A stretch of DNA of 5,089 bases from Burkholderiales bacterium (GTDB lineage Bacteria > Pseudomonadota > Gammaproteobacteria > Burkholderiales > Burkholderiaceae_E), in the NCBI GenBank assembly GCA_020348765.1, contig CP070753.1, forward strand, positions 223,790-228,878, given 5' to 3'. The translations under genes and the position numbers were made by a program. Shown here piece after piece: positions 1 through 5,089 of the stretch. The notes beneath the pieces were generated by a model. It saw nothing but the letters and a program-made list of their open reading frames with translations. It was not told the origin of the DNA and searched no databases. How positions within the stretch are numbered: position 1 is the first letter of the stretch; every line of letters starts with the position of its first letter.

Positions 1-759
1 CCGAACGAGCCGCGCCGACTCGATCACCGTGTTCCGGGTATGGCGCACCAGCGGCACGGTCGCGACGAAACGCTCGCGCGCGCGCCGCGACATCGCGGCC
101 AGGAACAGCTTGCCGCTGGCCGATGCATGCAGGGGCACGCTCGAGCCGGCACCGAGCGCAATGCGCAGCGGCCAGGCCGCTTCGACCCGGTCCAGGTACA
201 TGACCGCGTTGCCGTTGGGGATCGTCAGGTTGCACGTCTCGCCGATCTCCTCGACCAGTTCTTCGAGGATCGCGTGGCGGGCGGCGCGTGCCGGCGAGTG
301 GATCAGGGTGGCCCCGGCCAGCACGCGCATGCGCGCGCCGCTGTGATAGCGCTTGCTGCCCGGCTCACGAGTCACCAGCCCGGCATGTTCCAGCACGCCC
401 AGGATGCGCAGCACGGTCGGCTTCGGCAGGCCGACCGCCCGGCTGATCTCCGCCAGCTGCGGGGGCGTCTCGTTGGCGGCGATCGCCTCCAGCACGCCGA
501 CCGCGCGCAGGATCGCCGAGCCTGCGGGTACCGCCGGCGAACTGCGCGCCTGCCCCTCGGGTGCCTGCTCGGGTGCCCGCTCGGGTGCCCGCTCGGGTGC
601 CCGTTCAAGTACGCGGTCCGGCCCACGCGCGGGTGCACGCCCGGGTGCCCGACCCTCACCGCCGGGCCCGACCCGGCCTCGTGGCAACGCGCGCGCGCCG
701 CTCGCGTCCTGTCCGGCGCCCCCGGCCGAGGCCGCTTCGCTTCGTGAGGGCTGTTCCAT
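1..759 (-). CDS. IclR-family transcriptional regulator, 3' end outside the window
   Basis: This is a DNA-binding regulator expected to act as a dimer or tetramer in the cytoplasm. The frame is open for 253 codons and is cut by the window start, so the end of the ligand domain is missing. Residues 81 to about 138 form an IclR winged helix-turn-helix; SAILRAVGVLEAIA, LAEISRAVGLPKPTVLRIL and the wing GLVTREPGSKRYH are all readable. From about residue 145 the IclR effector-binding domain follows, with family motifs GETCNL (173-178), the stretch around YLDRVE, and ASGKLFLA (214-221). The ATG at 757-759 is preceded by GGAGG (plus-strand 766-770) with 6 nt spacing. Residues 1-80 are an extra Gly/Ala/Pro/Arg-rich tail with tetrapeptide repeats, much longer than usual for the family. 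It is divergent from the Xsc-like gene at 956, which makes that gene and itself the likely targets. The effector is unknown; a sulfonate-pathway compound is inferred only from position. Confidence 0.93.
   Translation of the reverse strand, partial: MEQPSRSEAASAGGAGQDASGARALPRGRVGPGGEGRAPGRAPARGPDRVLERAPERAPERAPEQAPEGQARSSPAVPAGSAILRAVGVLEAIAANETPPQLAEISRAVGLPKPTVLRILGVLEHAGLVTREPGSKRYHSGARMRVLAGATLIHSPARAARHAILEELVEEIGETCNLTIPNGNAVMYLDRVEAAWPLRIALGAGSSVPLHASASGKLFLAAMSRRARERFVATVPLVRHTRNTVIESARLVR
559..654 (-). repeat. 12-bp tandem repeat encoding xRAP tetrapeptides in the regulator's tail
   Basis: Eight consecutive 12-bp units lie in register, with plus-strand consensus GGGTGCCCGCTC. Units at 559, 571, 583 and 595 are near identical, those at 607 and 619 are decayed, and those at 631 and 643 match again. 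On the coding strand they read GRAP, GRAP, ARGP, DRVL, ERAP, ERAP, ERAP, EQAP (residues 36-67). Because each unit is 12 bp, gain or loss of a unit keeps the reading frame. The segment should be disordered, proline-rich and charged; no function is assigned. Confidence 0.85.
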
Positions 760-765
760 GTGCTG

Positions 766-770
766 CCTCC
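766..770 (-). promoter_or_regulatory. Ribosome binding site that fixes the regulator start
   Basis: Minus-strand GGAGG lies 6 nt before the ATG at 759. It supports the long repeat-bearing N-terminus as genuinely translated, rather than an internal start closer to the helix-turn-helix. Confidence 0.75.
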
Positions 771-783
771 GAACCTGCCCGCA

Positions 784-798
784 TGGAACCCCATTCTA
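784..798. promoter_or_regulatory. Operator-like palindrome overlapping the regulator's -10 box
   Basis: TGGAACCCCATTCTA has the layout TGGAA-N5-TTC(t)A, matching the E. coli IclR-type consensus TGGAA-N5-TTCCA at all but one arm position. The minus strand of 793-798 reads TAGAAT, a 5/6 match to a sigma70 -10 box. It is suitably placed for transcription to begin about 25-30 nt before the regulator ATG. No good -35 is seen 16-18 bp upstream. The overlap suggests autorepression (inference). Confidence 0.5.
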
Positions 799-822
799 GG
801 CCGTCGTCGCGGCCAGCGCGCC

Positions 823-847
823 CGTTCCGCAGTGGAACGACGTTCCG
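823..847. promoter_or_regulatory. Triple half-site operator, likely bound by the IclR-family regulator
   Basis: Three six-base half-sites alternate in orientation: CGTTCC (823-828), GGAACG (834-839) and CGTTCC (841-846). The second and third form a palindrome, GGAACGACGTTCC (834-846), whose GGAA-N5-TTCC spacing equals that of known IclR-family operators. The first and second form a further 6-bp inverted repeat with a 5-nt spacer. The centre of the main palindrome (840) is 49 bp from that of the site at 784-798 (791), roughly five helical turns. This fits two dimers of a tetramer binding on one DNA face. Binding itself is inferred. Confidence 0.6.
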
Positions 848-848
848 A

Positions 849-902
849 TTCACGCCCGATCGACTTGAACCGTCACGGCTGCGGTGAGACATTGGGCGTG
901 AA
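849..902. repeat. Perfect 9-bp inverted repeat bracketing the candidate Xsc promoter
   Basis: TTCACGCCC (849-857) is the exact reverse complement of GGGCGTGAA (894-902), with 36 nt between. The next bases inward (GAT against ATT) extend the pairing by one wobble and two Watson-Crick pairs. The arms flank the candidate promoter at 865-893, so they could be a second protein-binding pair or a DNA structure across the promoter. Confidence 0.55.
865..893 (+). promoter_or_regulatory. Candidate sigma70 promoter for the Xsc-like gene
   Basis: TTGAAC (865-870, 4/6 to the -35 consensus) is followed after 17 bp by GACATT (888-893, 3/6 to the -10). A TGA just upstream (885-887) supplies an extended -10 TGn. 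Transcription would start near 900, leaving a leader of about 55 nt. The operator at 833-847 would then be centred near -60, a position suited to activation. The match is modest. Confidence 0.35.
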
Positions 903-942
903 CCCTGCCGCGAACGCAGCACCTGCGTCCGCGCAAGCCTAC

Positions 943-948
943 AGGAGA
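943..948 (+). promoter_or_regulatory. Ribosome binding site for the Xsc-like gene
   Basis: AGGAGA lies 7 nt before the GTG at 956. The alternative ATG at 1007 has no comparable site, so this favours the GTG start although it adds 17 residues ahead of the usual family N-terminus. Confidence 0.6.
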
Positions 949-955
949 CCGTCAC

Positions 956-2746
956 GTGAACCAGCCGATCCCGTCCCATCGCGTCGTCGTCACCGGCCGC
1001 CACCGGATGACACCCTCAGAGGCCCTGGTCGAGACGCTGGTCGCGCACGGCGTGACCGACGTGTTCGGCATCGTCGGCTCGGCCTACATGGACGCGCTGG
1101 ACCTGTTCCCGGCAGCCGGCATCCGGTTCATCTCGGTGGCGCACGAGCAGGGGGCCGCCCACATGGCCGACGGGTACTCGCGCGTCTCGGGCCGCCACGG
1201 CGTGTGCATCGCGCAGAACGGGCCCGGCATCACCAACTTCGTGACCGCGGTCGCCGCCGCCTACTGGGGCCATTCGCCGGTGGTCGTGATCACGCCCGAG
1301 ACCGGCAGCATGACGCTCGGCCTGGGCGGATTCCAGGAGACCGAGCAGCTGCCGATCTTCTCGAAGATCACGCGTTACCAGGCGCACGTGAACAACCGGG
1401 CGCGGATGGCCGAACTGGCCGGGCGCGCGTTCGACCGGGCCCTGCTCGAGATGGGGCCGACGCAGCTGAACATTCCGCGCGACTTCTTCTACGGCGAGAT
1501 CGACTGCGAAATCCCGCGACCGATCACGATCGAGCGTGGGCCGGGCGGCGCGCGCAGCCTGGACGAAGCCGCCGACCTGCTGGCCGGCGCGCAGTTCCCG
1601 GTGATCCTGGCCGGCGGCGGCGTGATCATGGCCGATGGACAGGCCGAGGCGATCCGGCTGGCCGAGCTGCTGCATGCACCGGTCGCGGTCAGCTATCTGC
1701 ACAATGATGCATTCCCGGCCAGCCACCCGCTCTGGTGTGGGCCGCTCGGCTACCAGGGCAGCAAGGCCGCGATGAAGCTGATCGCCAAGGCCGACGTCGT
1801 GCTGGCCCTGGGTACGCGGCTGGGGCCGTTCGGCACCCTGCCCCAGCACGGGCTCGACTACTGGCCGAAGGATGCGCGCATCATCCAGATCGACGCCGAC
1901 GCGAAGATGCTCGGACTGGTCAAGCCGATCTCGGTCGGGATCTGCGGCGATGCGCGCGCGGCGGCGGCGGCACTGATCGAGCGACTGCAGGCGCGCACGC
2001 TGGCCTGCCAGGCGAACCGGGCGCAGCGCGAGGCGCAAGTCGAGTCCGAGAAGTCGGCCTGGGAGTCCGAGCTCGAGGGCTGGACGCAGGAGCGCGACCC
2101 GTGGTCAGTCGAGGTGGCGGCGAGCTCCGGCCGCATGCACCCGCGCGAGATGCTGCATGCGCTCGAGCACGCGATGCCGGCCGACGCGATGGTCTCGACC
2201 GACATCGGCAATATCTGCTCGGTCTCGAACAGCTACCTGCGTTTCGAGCGGCCGCGCTCGATGTTCGCCGCGATGAGCTTCGGCAACTGCGGCTATGCGT
2301 TCCCGACAGCCATCGGGGCCAAGGTGGCCGCGCCGGATCGCCCGGCGATCGCCTATGTCGGCGACGGCGCCTGGGGCATGAGCTTCGGCGAGATCCAGAC
2401 CTGCGTGCGCGAGAACATCCCGGTCACGGCCGTCGTGTTCAACAACGGCCAGTGGGGCGCCGAGAAGAAGAACCACGTCGACTTCTACTCGCAGCGCTTT
2501 CTCGGCGTCAATCTCGAGAAACAGCCGTCCTGGTCCCGGGTCGCCCAGGCGATGGGCGCCGAGGGCATCACGGTGGACAAGGTGGCCGACGTCGGCGATG
2601 CGCTGCGCGCGGCGACCGAGGCGCAGCAGGCCGGCAAGACCACGATCCTCGAGATGATGGTCTCGCAGGAGCTGGGTGACCCGTTCCGGCGCGACGCGCT
2701 GTCCAAGCCGGTGCGGCTGCTGGACAAGTACAAGGCGTACCAATGA
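956..2746 (+). CDS. xsc: Sulfoacetaldehyde acetyltransferase (thiamine-diphosphate dependent, Xsc family)
   Basis: Expected reaction: sulfoacetaldehyde plus phosphate gives acetyl phosphate and sulfite, the desulfonation step in taurine and isethionate breakdown, in the cytoplasm with thiamine diphosphate and Mg. The 596-residue length fits the family. The three domains of the ThDP/acetolactate-synthase fold are readable. The N-terminal domain has the cofactor-activating Glu64 in VAHEQ, then QNGPGITNFVTA and GGFQE (124-128). The central domain has HNDAFPASH (from 249), GPLGYQGSKAAM and the LDYWPKDARIIQID region. The C-terminal domain has STDIGN, GDG (469-471) to NN (496-497) as the metal/cofactor motif, QWGAEKKN (499-506) and QELGDPFRRD (571-580). 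The last two are characteristic of Xsc rather than acetolactate synthase. The GTG start at 956 has a good ribosome binding site; ATG 1007 (MTPSEALVETL) matches the usual family start and is the alternative. Some Xsc positions differ (VGSAYM, HEQGAA), so it is a divergent member and the substrate is inferred. Confidence 0.88.
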   Translation: MNQPIPSHRVVVTGRHRMTPSEALVETLVAHGVTDVFGIVGSAYMDALDLFPAAGIRFISVAHEQGAAHMADGYSRVSGRHGVCIAQNGPGITNFVTAVAAAYWGHSPVVVITPETGSMTLGLGGFQETEQLPIFSKITRYQAHVNNRARMAELAGRAFDRALLEMGPTQLNIPRDFFYGEIDCEIPRPITIERGPGGARSLDEAADLLAGAQFPVILAGGGVIMADGQAEAIRLAELLHAPVAVSYLHNDAFPASHPLWCGPLGYQGSKAAMKLIAKADVVLALGTRLGPFGTLPQHGLDYWPKDARIIQIDADAKMLGLVKPISVGICGDARAAAAALIERLQARTLACQANRAQREAQVESEKSAWESELEGWTQERDPWSVEVAASSGRMHPREMLHALEHAMPADAMVSTDIGNICSVSNSYLRFERPRSMFAAMSFGNCGYAFPTAIGAKVAAPDRPAIAYVGDGAWGMSFGEIQTCVRENIPVTAVVFNNGQWGAEKKNHVDFYSQRFLGVNLEKQPSWSRVAQAMGAEGITVDKVADVGDALRAATEAQQAGKTTILEMMVSQELGDPFRRDALSKPVRLLDKYKAYQ

Positions 2747-2807
2747 GGATGCCGGCGGACACCTCGGGGCGCCCGCCGGCCGGCAGCTGGGGAATCGTCC
2801 CCGGGGG
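2747..2807. terminator. Convergent gap with stem-loops, possible weak bidirectional terminator
   Basis: GCCGGCGG (2751-2758) pairs exactly with CCGCCGGC (2773-2780), an 8-bp GC stem with a 14-nt loop just after the Xsc stop. A second structure pairs GCAGCTG (2783-2789) with CAGCTGC (2809-2815) around an inner GGGGA/TCCCC hairpin with a 4-nt loop. It runs across the pilin stop codon at 2808-2810. Neither stem is followed by a T-run on either strand, so classical intrinsic termination is not assured. Confidence 0.4.
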
Positions 2808-3287
2808 TCAGCTGCAGTTGGCTGCGGTGCCGTTGTAGCTGATCACCGGCGGCGTATCCGCGGCCGCGGACTGCGTGTACGTGATCTGGCAGTTGGCCGG
2901 TGTTCCGGCGCCTGACATCTGGATCGTCGCGACGCCGCCGGCGTAGCTGACGGCGACGTCGTCGACGCCGGCGAGATTGGCGGCGGCGCCGATGCCCGCG
3001 GCGGTGCCGGCCGGGTAGCCGTTGACCAGCCCGACGCTGGTGCTTTCCATGGTGACCGTGCCGGTGGCGCCGGTCTGCCCCTTGACCAGCGCGGCCGCAC
3101 GCGCGAGCGCCGAGGCACTCTTGACGGCGCCGAGCACCGCCTGACCCTTGGCATGGCGGGCGTCGCCCTGCAGGCCGACGAAGCGCGGCAGCGCCACGGC
3201 GGCGAGGATTCCGAGAATCACGATCACGACCACGAGCTCGATCAGGGTGAACCCCTGTTGACCACCACGTTCAAGCGCCTTCTTCAT
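2808..3287 (-). CDS. mshA: Type IV prepilin, MSHA major pilin type (MshA-like)
   Basis: Structural pilin subunit, made as a membrane prepilin, cut and N-methylated by prepilin peptidase, then polymerised into a pilus. The 159-residue protein has a 12-residue positively charged leader MKKALERGGQQG, then the cleavage motif G|FTLIELVVV. Glu5 of the mature protein is present (residue 17), followed by the hydrophobic helix to about residue 35. After this come ALPRFVGLQGDAR, a family-typical stretch in MshA pilins, and NGYPAGTAAGI, which resembles the NGYP/YGYP segment of Vibrio MshA. Cys133 and Cys158 enclose the C-terminal loop, as in MshA, and should form a disulfide. Two adjacent ATGs exist (3290 and 3287); AAGGAG at 3294-3299 is 6 nt from the second and 3 nt from the first, so 3287 is chosen. 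The frame continues upstream to 3524, but that extension does not look like a leader. It faces the mshI gene divergently, which supports the MSHA assignment; a minor pilin or pseudopilin is the alternative. Confidence 0.9.
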   Translation of the reverse strand: MKKALERGGQQGFTLIELVVVIVILGILAAVALPRFVGLQGDARHAKGQAVLGAVKSASALARAAALVKGQTGATGTVTMESTSVGLVNGYPAGTAAGIGAAANLAGVDDVAVSYAGGVATIQMSGAGTPANCQITYTQSAAADTPPVISYNGTAANCS

Positions 3288-3676
3288 CATCGACTCCTTC
3301 AGTAGGTTGAATCGGCCGCGCCGGCGGGCGGGATGGATCACCCCCAGTGCTGCGCACACCATGTGACAAGGATCCGCCTTCGACCCGTCGTTACTATCGT
3401 CCCGCCGATCGCCATCTGAAGCGCCGAACAAAGGCTCTCGCGCAACCCATTTCACGGCGCAGCGCGACAGGACCGGCCAAAAGCCCGGCCGGCCACGCTT
3501 CGGGAACGCGCGCCAGCGCCGCACCGAGGCAGGAAACGCTCGGGCCGGGCGCCGGCGATGCCGACCCGAGGCACGTTACGACCTCGAAACGCTGCACTCC
3601 GGCCCCGCTTTTCTTCGCTTTCCGGCGCCATCGCGGGTGCCAGACTCGCGCCATTGCCCTGAAAGGAAGCCGGCCC
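3288..3676. other. Divergent intergenic region between pilin and mshI genes
   Basis: About 390 nt without a supported gene. The only clear signals are the pilin ribosome binding site (3294-3299, minus strand) and the mshI one near 3663-3669. A short hairpin pairs CCGGCC (3473-3478) with GGCCGG (3487-3492) around an 8-nt loop. There is also a pyrimidine-rich tract at about 3600-3623. TTGTCA on the minus strand (3364-3369) is a 5/6 match to a -35 box for the pilin but lacks a partnered -10. I see no convincing sigma70, sigma54 or riboswitch signal, although a strong pilin promoter would be expected here. Confidence 0.6.
3663..3669 (+). promoter_or_regulatory. Ribosome binding site selecting a TTG start for mshI
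   Basis: AAGGAAG lies 7 nt before TTG 3677. No ATG or GTG in frame nearby has a comparable site, so a rare TTG start is the best reading. Confidence 0.6.
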
Positions 3677-4669
3677 TTGAACGCCGTCATCGACCGATTC
3701 GCTCGCGCCGGGCGCCACCTGGCGCCGGGACGCAGGACCAGCGCCCGCGGCTGGTGGGGCCTGGCCTCGGGTACCTCCGGGACCTTCGCGGCCCGGGTCG
3801 CGCCACTGGCCGACGGCACGCTGCAGCTCGGCGCACTGCGCGAACTGTCGGCGCCGGGCCAACAGCACGCCCGGCGCGCGGCCGACGTCGCGGCGGTGCT
3901 CACCAACCCGCGTGCGCCGTGCGCGATGCTGATGCCCGAGGACGACTACAAGCTGATGCTGATGCCGGGTCTGCCGGTGACAGCCGACGAGCGCACCGAA
4001 GCCCTGCGCTGGCAACTGAAGGACGAGCTCGAGTGTCCGCCCGACGACGCGGTGATCGACTGCGTCGTGGCACCGGTGGAGACCCCGGGCATGGAGCACG
4101 GCCTGTGGACCGTGGTGATGGCCCGCCGCCGGCTCGTGTTCGAGCTGGTCGAACCGCTGACGCGTACCGGCGCGCCGATCGAGGCGGTCGACGTCGCCGA
4201 GCTCGCGCAGCGCAACCTCGCGCGGCGCAGCTGCGAGCCCGGCCGACCGGTGGCACTGCTGACACTGGACGCGCGGCGCGGCCTGCTCACGTTGACGCGC
4301 GACGACTGCATGTACGCTGCGCGCCGCTTCGATCCGCTCGCCGCGGGCCTGGCCGAGGCCGCCGACGATGTCCCGAGGCAATCCTCGCTCACCGAGCGGC
4401 TCGCGCTGGAGCTGCAGCGAACCTTCGACAATGTCGAGCGGCATTACGGCGTCGGCCCGGTCGACGAGGTCATCGTGCTCGCCGAGCACGGCGGCACCGC
4501 GCTGGTCGACGGCCTGTCCACGCTGTTGCCGGTGCAGGTGCGACCGTTCGAGCTGGCCCTGCTCTGCTCGGCCGCCGACCCGGCACTGATCCAAAGGGCC
4601 GCTTCGAAGGTCGCCGCCTGCCACGCGATCGGTGCGGCGCTGCGGGCCGCCGACGAGGCGAGCGCATGA
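3677..4669 (+). CDS. mshI: MSHA biogenesis protein MshI (PilM-like cytoplasmic assembly protein)
   Basis: Predicted cytoplasmic, actin-like PilM-type subunit of the MSHA pilus assembly platform, which binds the short N-terminal tail of the PilN-like partner encoded next. The 330-residue protein has no signal peptide or membrane segment. Recognisable parts are the MLMPEDDYKLMLMPGLPV segment (tyrosine 91) and EALRWQLKDELECPPDDAVID (Arg111-Trp112). The latter corresponds to the PilM/MshI motif of an acidic, tryptophan-containing helix followed by the P-x-D-x-x-x-D turn. Further on come a regulatory-like ALLTLDARRGLLTLTRD strand pair and an EVIVLAEHGG segment. The start is set at TTG 3677 because AAGGAAG (3663-3669) sits 7 nt before it. 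The frame stays open upstream to a GTG at 3347, but that stretch is Arg/Pro-rich and unlike the family. The stop overlaps the next ATG by 4 nt, so the two are translationally coupled. The family call rests on motif recall and context. Confidence 0.78.
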   Translation: MNAVIDRFARAGRHLAPGRRTSARGWWGLASGTSGTFAARVAPLADGTLQLGALRELSAPGQQHARRAADVAAVLTNPRAPCAMLMPEDDYKLMLMPGLPVTADERTEALRWQLKDELECPPDDAVIDCVVAPVETPGMEHGLWTVVMARRRLVFELVEPLTRTGAPIEAVDVAELAQRNLARRSCEPGRPVALLTLDARRGLLTLTRDDCMYAARRFDPLAAGLAEAADDVPRQSSLTERLALELQRTFDNVERHYGVGPVDEVIVLAEHGGTALVDGLSTLLPVQVRPFELALLCSAADPALIQRAASKVAACHAIGAALRAADEASA

Positions 4670-5089
4670 CCCAGCACATCAACCTGCTGCCGCGCCAACG
4701 CGCCGGCCGACCGGATCCGATCGGACTGCGCAACGTGCTCGCGGCTGCCGCGACGGCGCTCGTGCTGGTCGCAGGATTCGGAATCTGGGTCGCGCCGCGC
4801 ACGACGGCGCTGATGGCCGAGGTCACCCGGCAGCGCACCGCGCTGGAACAATTTCAGCAGGCCGCAGGACGCGTCCAGCGCCCGGTGGACACCGCGCTCG
4901 CCGAATCCATGGCCGAGGCGCGTCGTCGCGCGCGCGTGCTCGAGAGCGCGGCGAAGTACCTGCAGACCGTGCGCAGCGAGGAGGCGGTGCGCTTCTCCGA
5001 CTATTTCGCCGCGTTCGCGCGCCGGACCTTGCCGGGCCTCTGGCTGACCGGATTCACGGCAAACGCGCCAGCCGGCCAGGTCGCGCTGA
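4666..5089 (+). CDS. PilN-like MSHA biogenesis protein (MshI2 type), 3' end outside the window
   Basis: Predicted inner-membrane assembly-platform protein that links the cytoplasmic PilM-like partner to periplasmic components of the pilus machine. The visible 141 residues begin MTQHINLLPRQR, the short cytoplasmic I-N-L-L-P tail typical of PilN/MshI2 proteins that docks on PilM. A single membrane segment follows at about residues 24-43 (VLAAAATALVLVAGFGIWVA). After it comes a helical, charged stretch with coiled-coil character (about 50-105), and then a folded segment starting near VRFSDYFAAFAR and GLWLTGF, as in PilN-type domains. ATG 4666 overlaps the upstream TGA (ATGA), and GAGG at 4655-4658 lies 7 nt ahead. 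The frame stays open to the window edge: the last full codon is 5086-5088, and the final TGA letters are out of frame. MshJ, MshK and later pilus genes would be expected next. Confidence 0.8.
   Translation, partial: MTQHINLLPRQRAGRPDPIGLRNVLAAAATALVLVAGFGIWVAPRTTALMAEVTRQRTALEQFQQAAGRVQRPVDTALAESMAEARRRARVLESAAKYLQTVRSEEAVRFSDYFAAFARRTLPGLWLTGFTANAPAGQVAL

Noticed and set aside
559..654. Short repeats considered as a CRISPR-like array
   Set aside because: The units are 12 bp, directly adjacent without spacers, and lie in frame within a coding sequence.
372..794. Minus-strand open frame of 140 codons overlapping the regulator
   Set aside because: It lies out of frame with the IclR protein, is Arg/Ser/Pro-rich as expected for a GC-rich shadow frame, and shows no family motif.
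760..1707. Long plus-strand open frame across the control region into xsc
   Set aside because: It overlaps xsc in another frame, has shadow-type composition (Arg/Gly/Ala runs) and crosses the promoter region; the Xsc frame has clear motifs.
1016..2038. 340-codon minus-strand open frame opposite xsc
   Set aside because: Antisense shadow of a GC-rich gene; rich in Arg, Gln and His with no recognisable domain.
3288..3524. Upstream in-frame extension of the pilin by about 79 codons
   Set aside because: Prepilin leaders are short and charged just before GFTLIE; the extension has no such character and the ribosome binding site sits at 3294-3299.
3524..3593. Short direct repeats CCGAGGCA (3524, 3566) and GAAACGCT (3533, 3586)
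   Set aside because: Eight-base repeats with unequal spacing (42 and 53 bp); too short and irregular to call a binding-site array without comparison to related genomes.
3636..3649. GG-N10-GC spacing resembling a sigma54 promoter before mshI
   Set aside because: The -24 and -12 elements deviate at several conserved bases (GGTGC for GGCAC, TCGC for TTGC), and such spacing is expected by chance in GC-rich DNA.
3420..3660. Possible c-di-GMP riboswitch (GEMM type) ahead of pilus genes
   Set aside because: The conserved GEMM core segments could not be found on either strand; only a small CCGGCC/GGCCGG hairpin is present.
3347..3676. Upstream in-frame extension of mshI from GTG 3347
   Set aside because: Sequence is Arg/Pro/Ser-rich and unlike MshI, and no good ribosome binding site precedes it.
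3452..4624. 390-codon minus-strand open frame opposite mshI
   Set aside because: Antisense shadow, rich in Arg/Gln/Gly without motifs, while the plus strand has MshI motifs and coupling to the next gene.
5087..5089. Apparent TGA stop at the window end
   Set aside because: It is out of frame with the PilN-like gene, whose last complete codon is 5086-5088 (CTG), so the gene continues beyond the window.

Overview
The window is GC-rich (visibly well above 60% GC) and gene-dense. It looks like a chromosomal segment from a high-GC proteobacterium. A gammaproteobacterium or betaproteobacterium is the best guess, because MSHA-type pilus genes sit beside a sulfonate-degradation gene, but the sequence alone does not fix the genus. 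I see no rRNA, tRNA, insertion sequence, integrase or CRISPR array.

Layout. (1) Positions 1-759, minus strand: an IclR-family regulator cut off by the window start, with an unusual disordered N-terminal tail made of four-residue repeats. (2) Positions 760-955: a compact divergent control region holding inverted repeats with the GGAA-N5-TTCC layout of IclR-type operators, a -10 box for the regulator and a candidate promoter for the next gene. (3) Positions 956-2746, plus strand: a full-length thiamine-diphosphate enzyme of the sulfoacetaldehyde acetyltransferase (Xsc) family. (4) Positions 2747-2807: a short convergent gap with stem-loop sequences. (5) Positions 2808-3287, minus strand: a type IV prepilin of MshA type. 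(6) Positions 3288-3676: a divergent intergenic region. (7) Positions 3677-4669 and 4666 to the window end, plus strand: a PilM-like MshI protein translationally coupled (ATGA overlap) to a PilN-like MshI2 protein that runs out of the window.

How the genes may work together. The regulator and Xsc form a divergent pair. By inference, the regulator senses a sulfonate-pathway metabolite and controls release of sulfite and acetyl phosphate from sulfoacetaldehyde. The pta gene that often accompanies xsc is not in the window. The second half is the edge of a mannose-sensitive-haemagglutinin (MSHA) type IV pilus locus, with the major pilin transcribed away from the start of the assembly-platform operon. 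The two halves meet tail to tail and nothing in the sequence links their functions.

No clearly new biological system is visible. The points most worth a second look are the operator architecture at 784-902, the repeat-bearing tail of the regulator, the divergent Xsc without pta, and the split pilin/platform arrangement.
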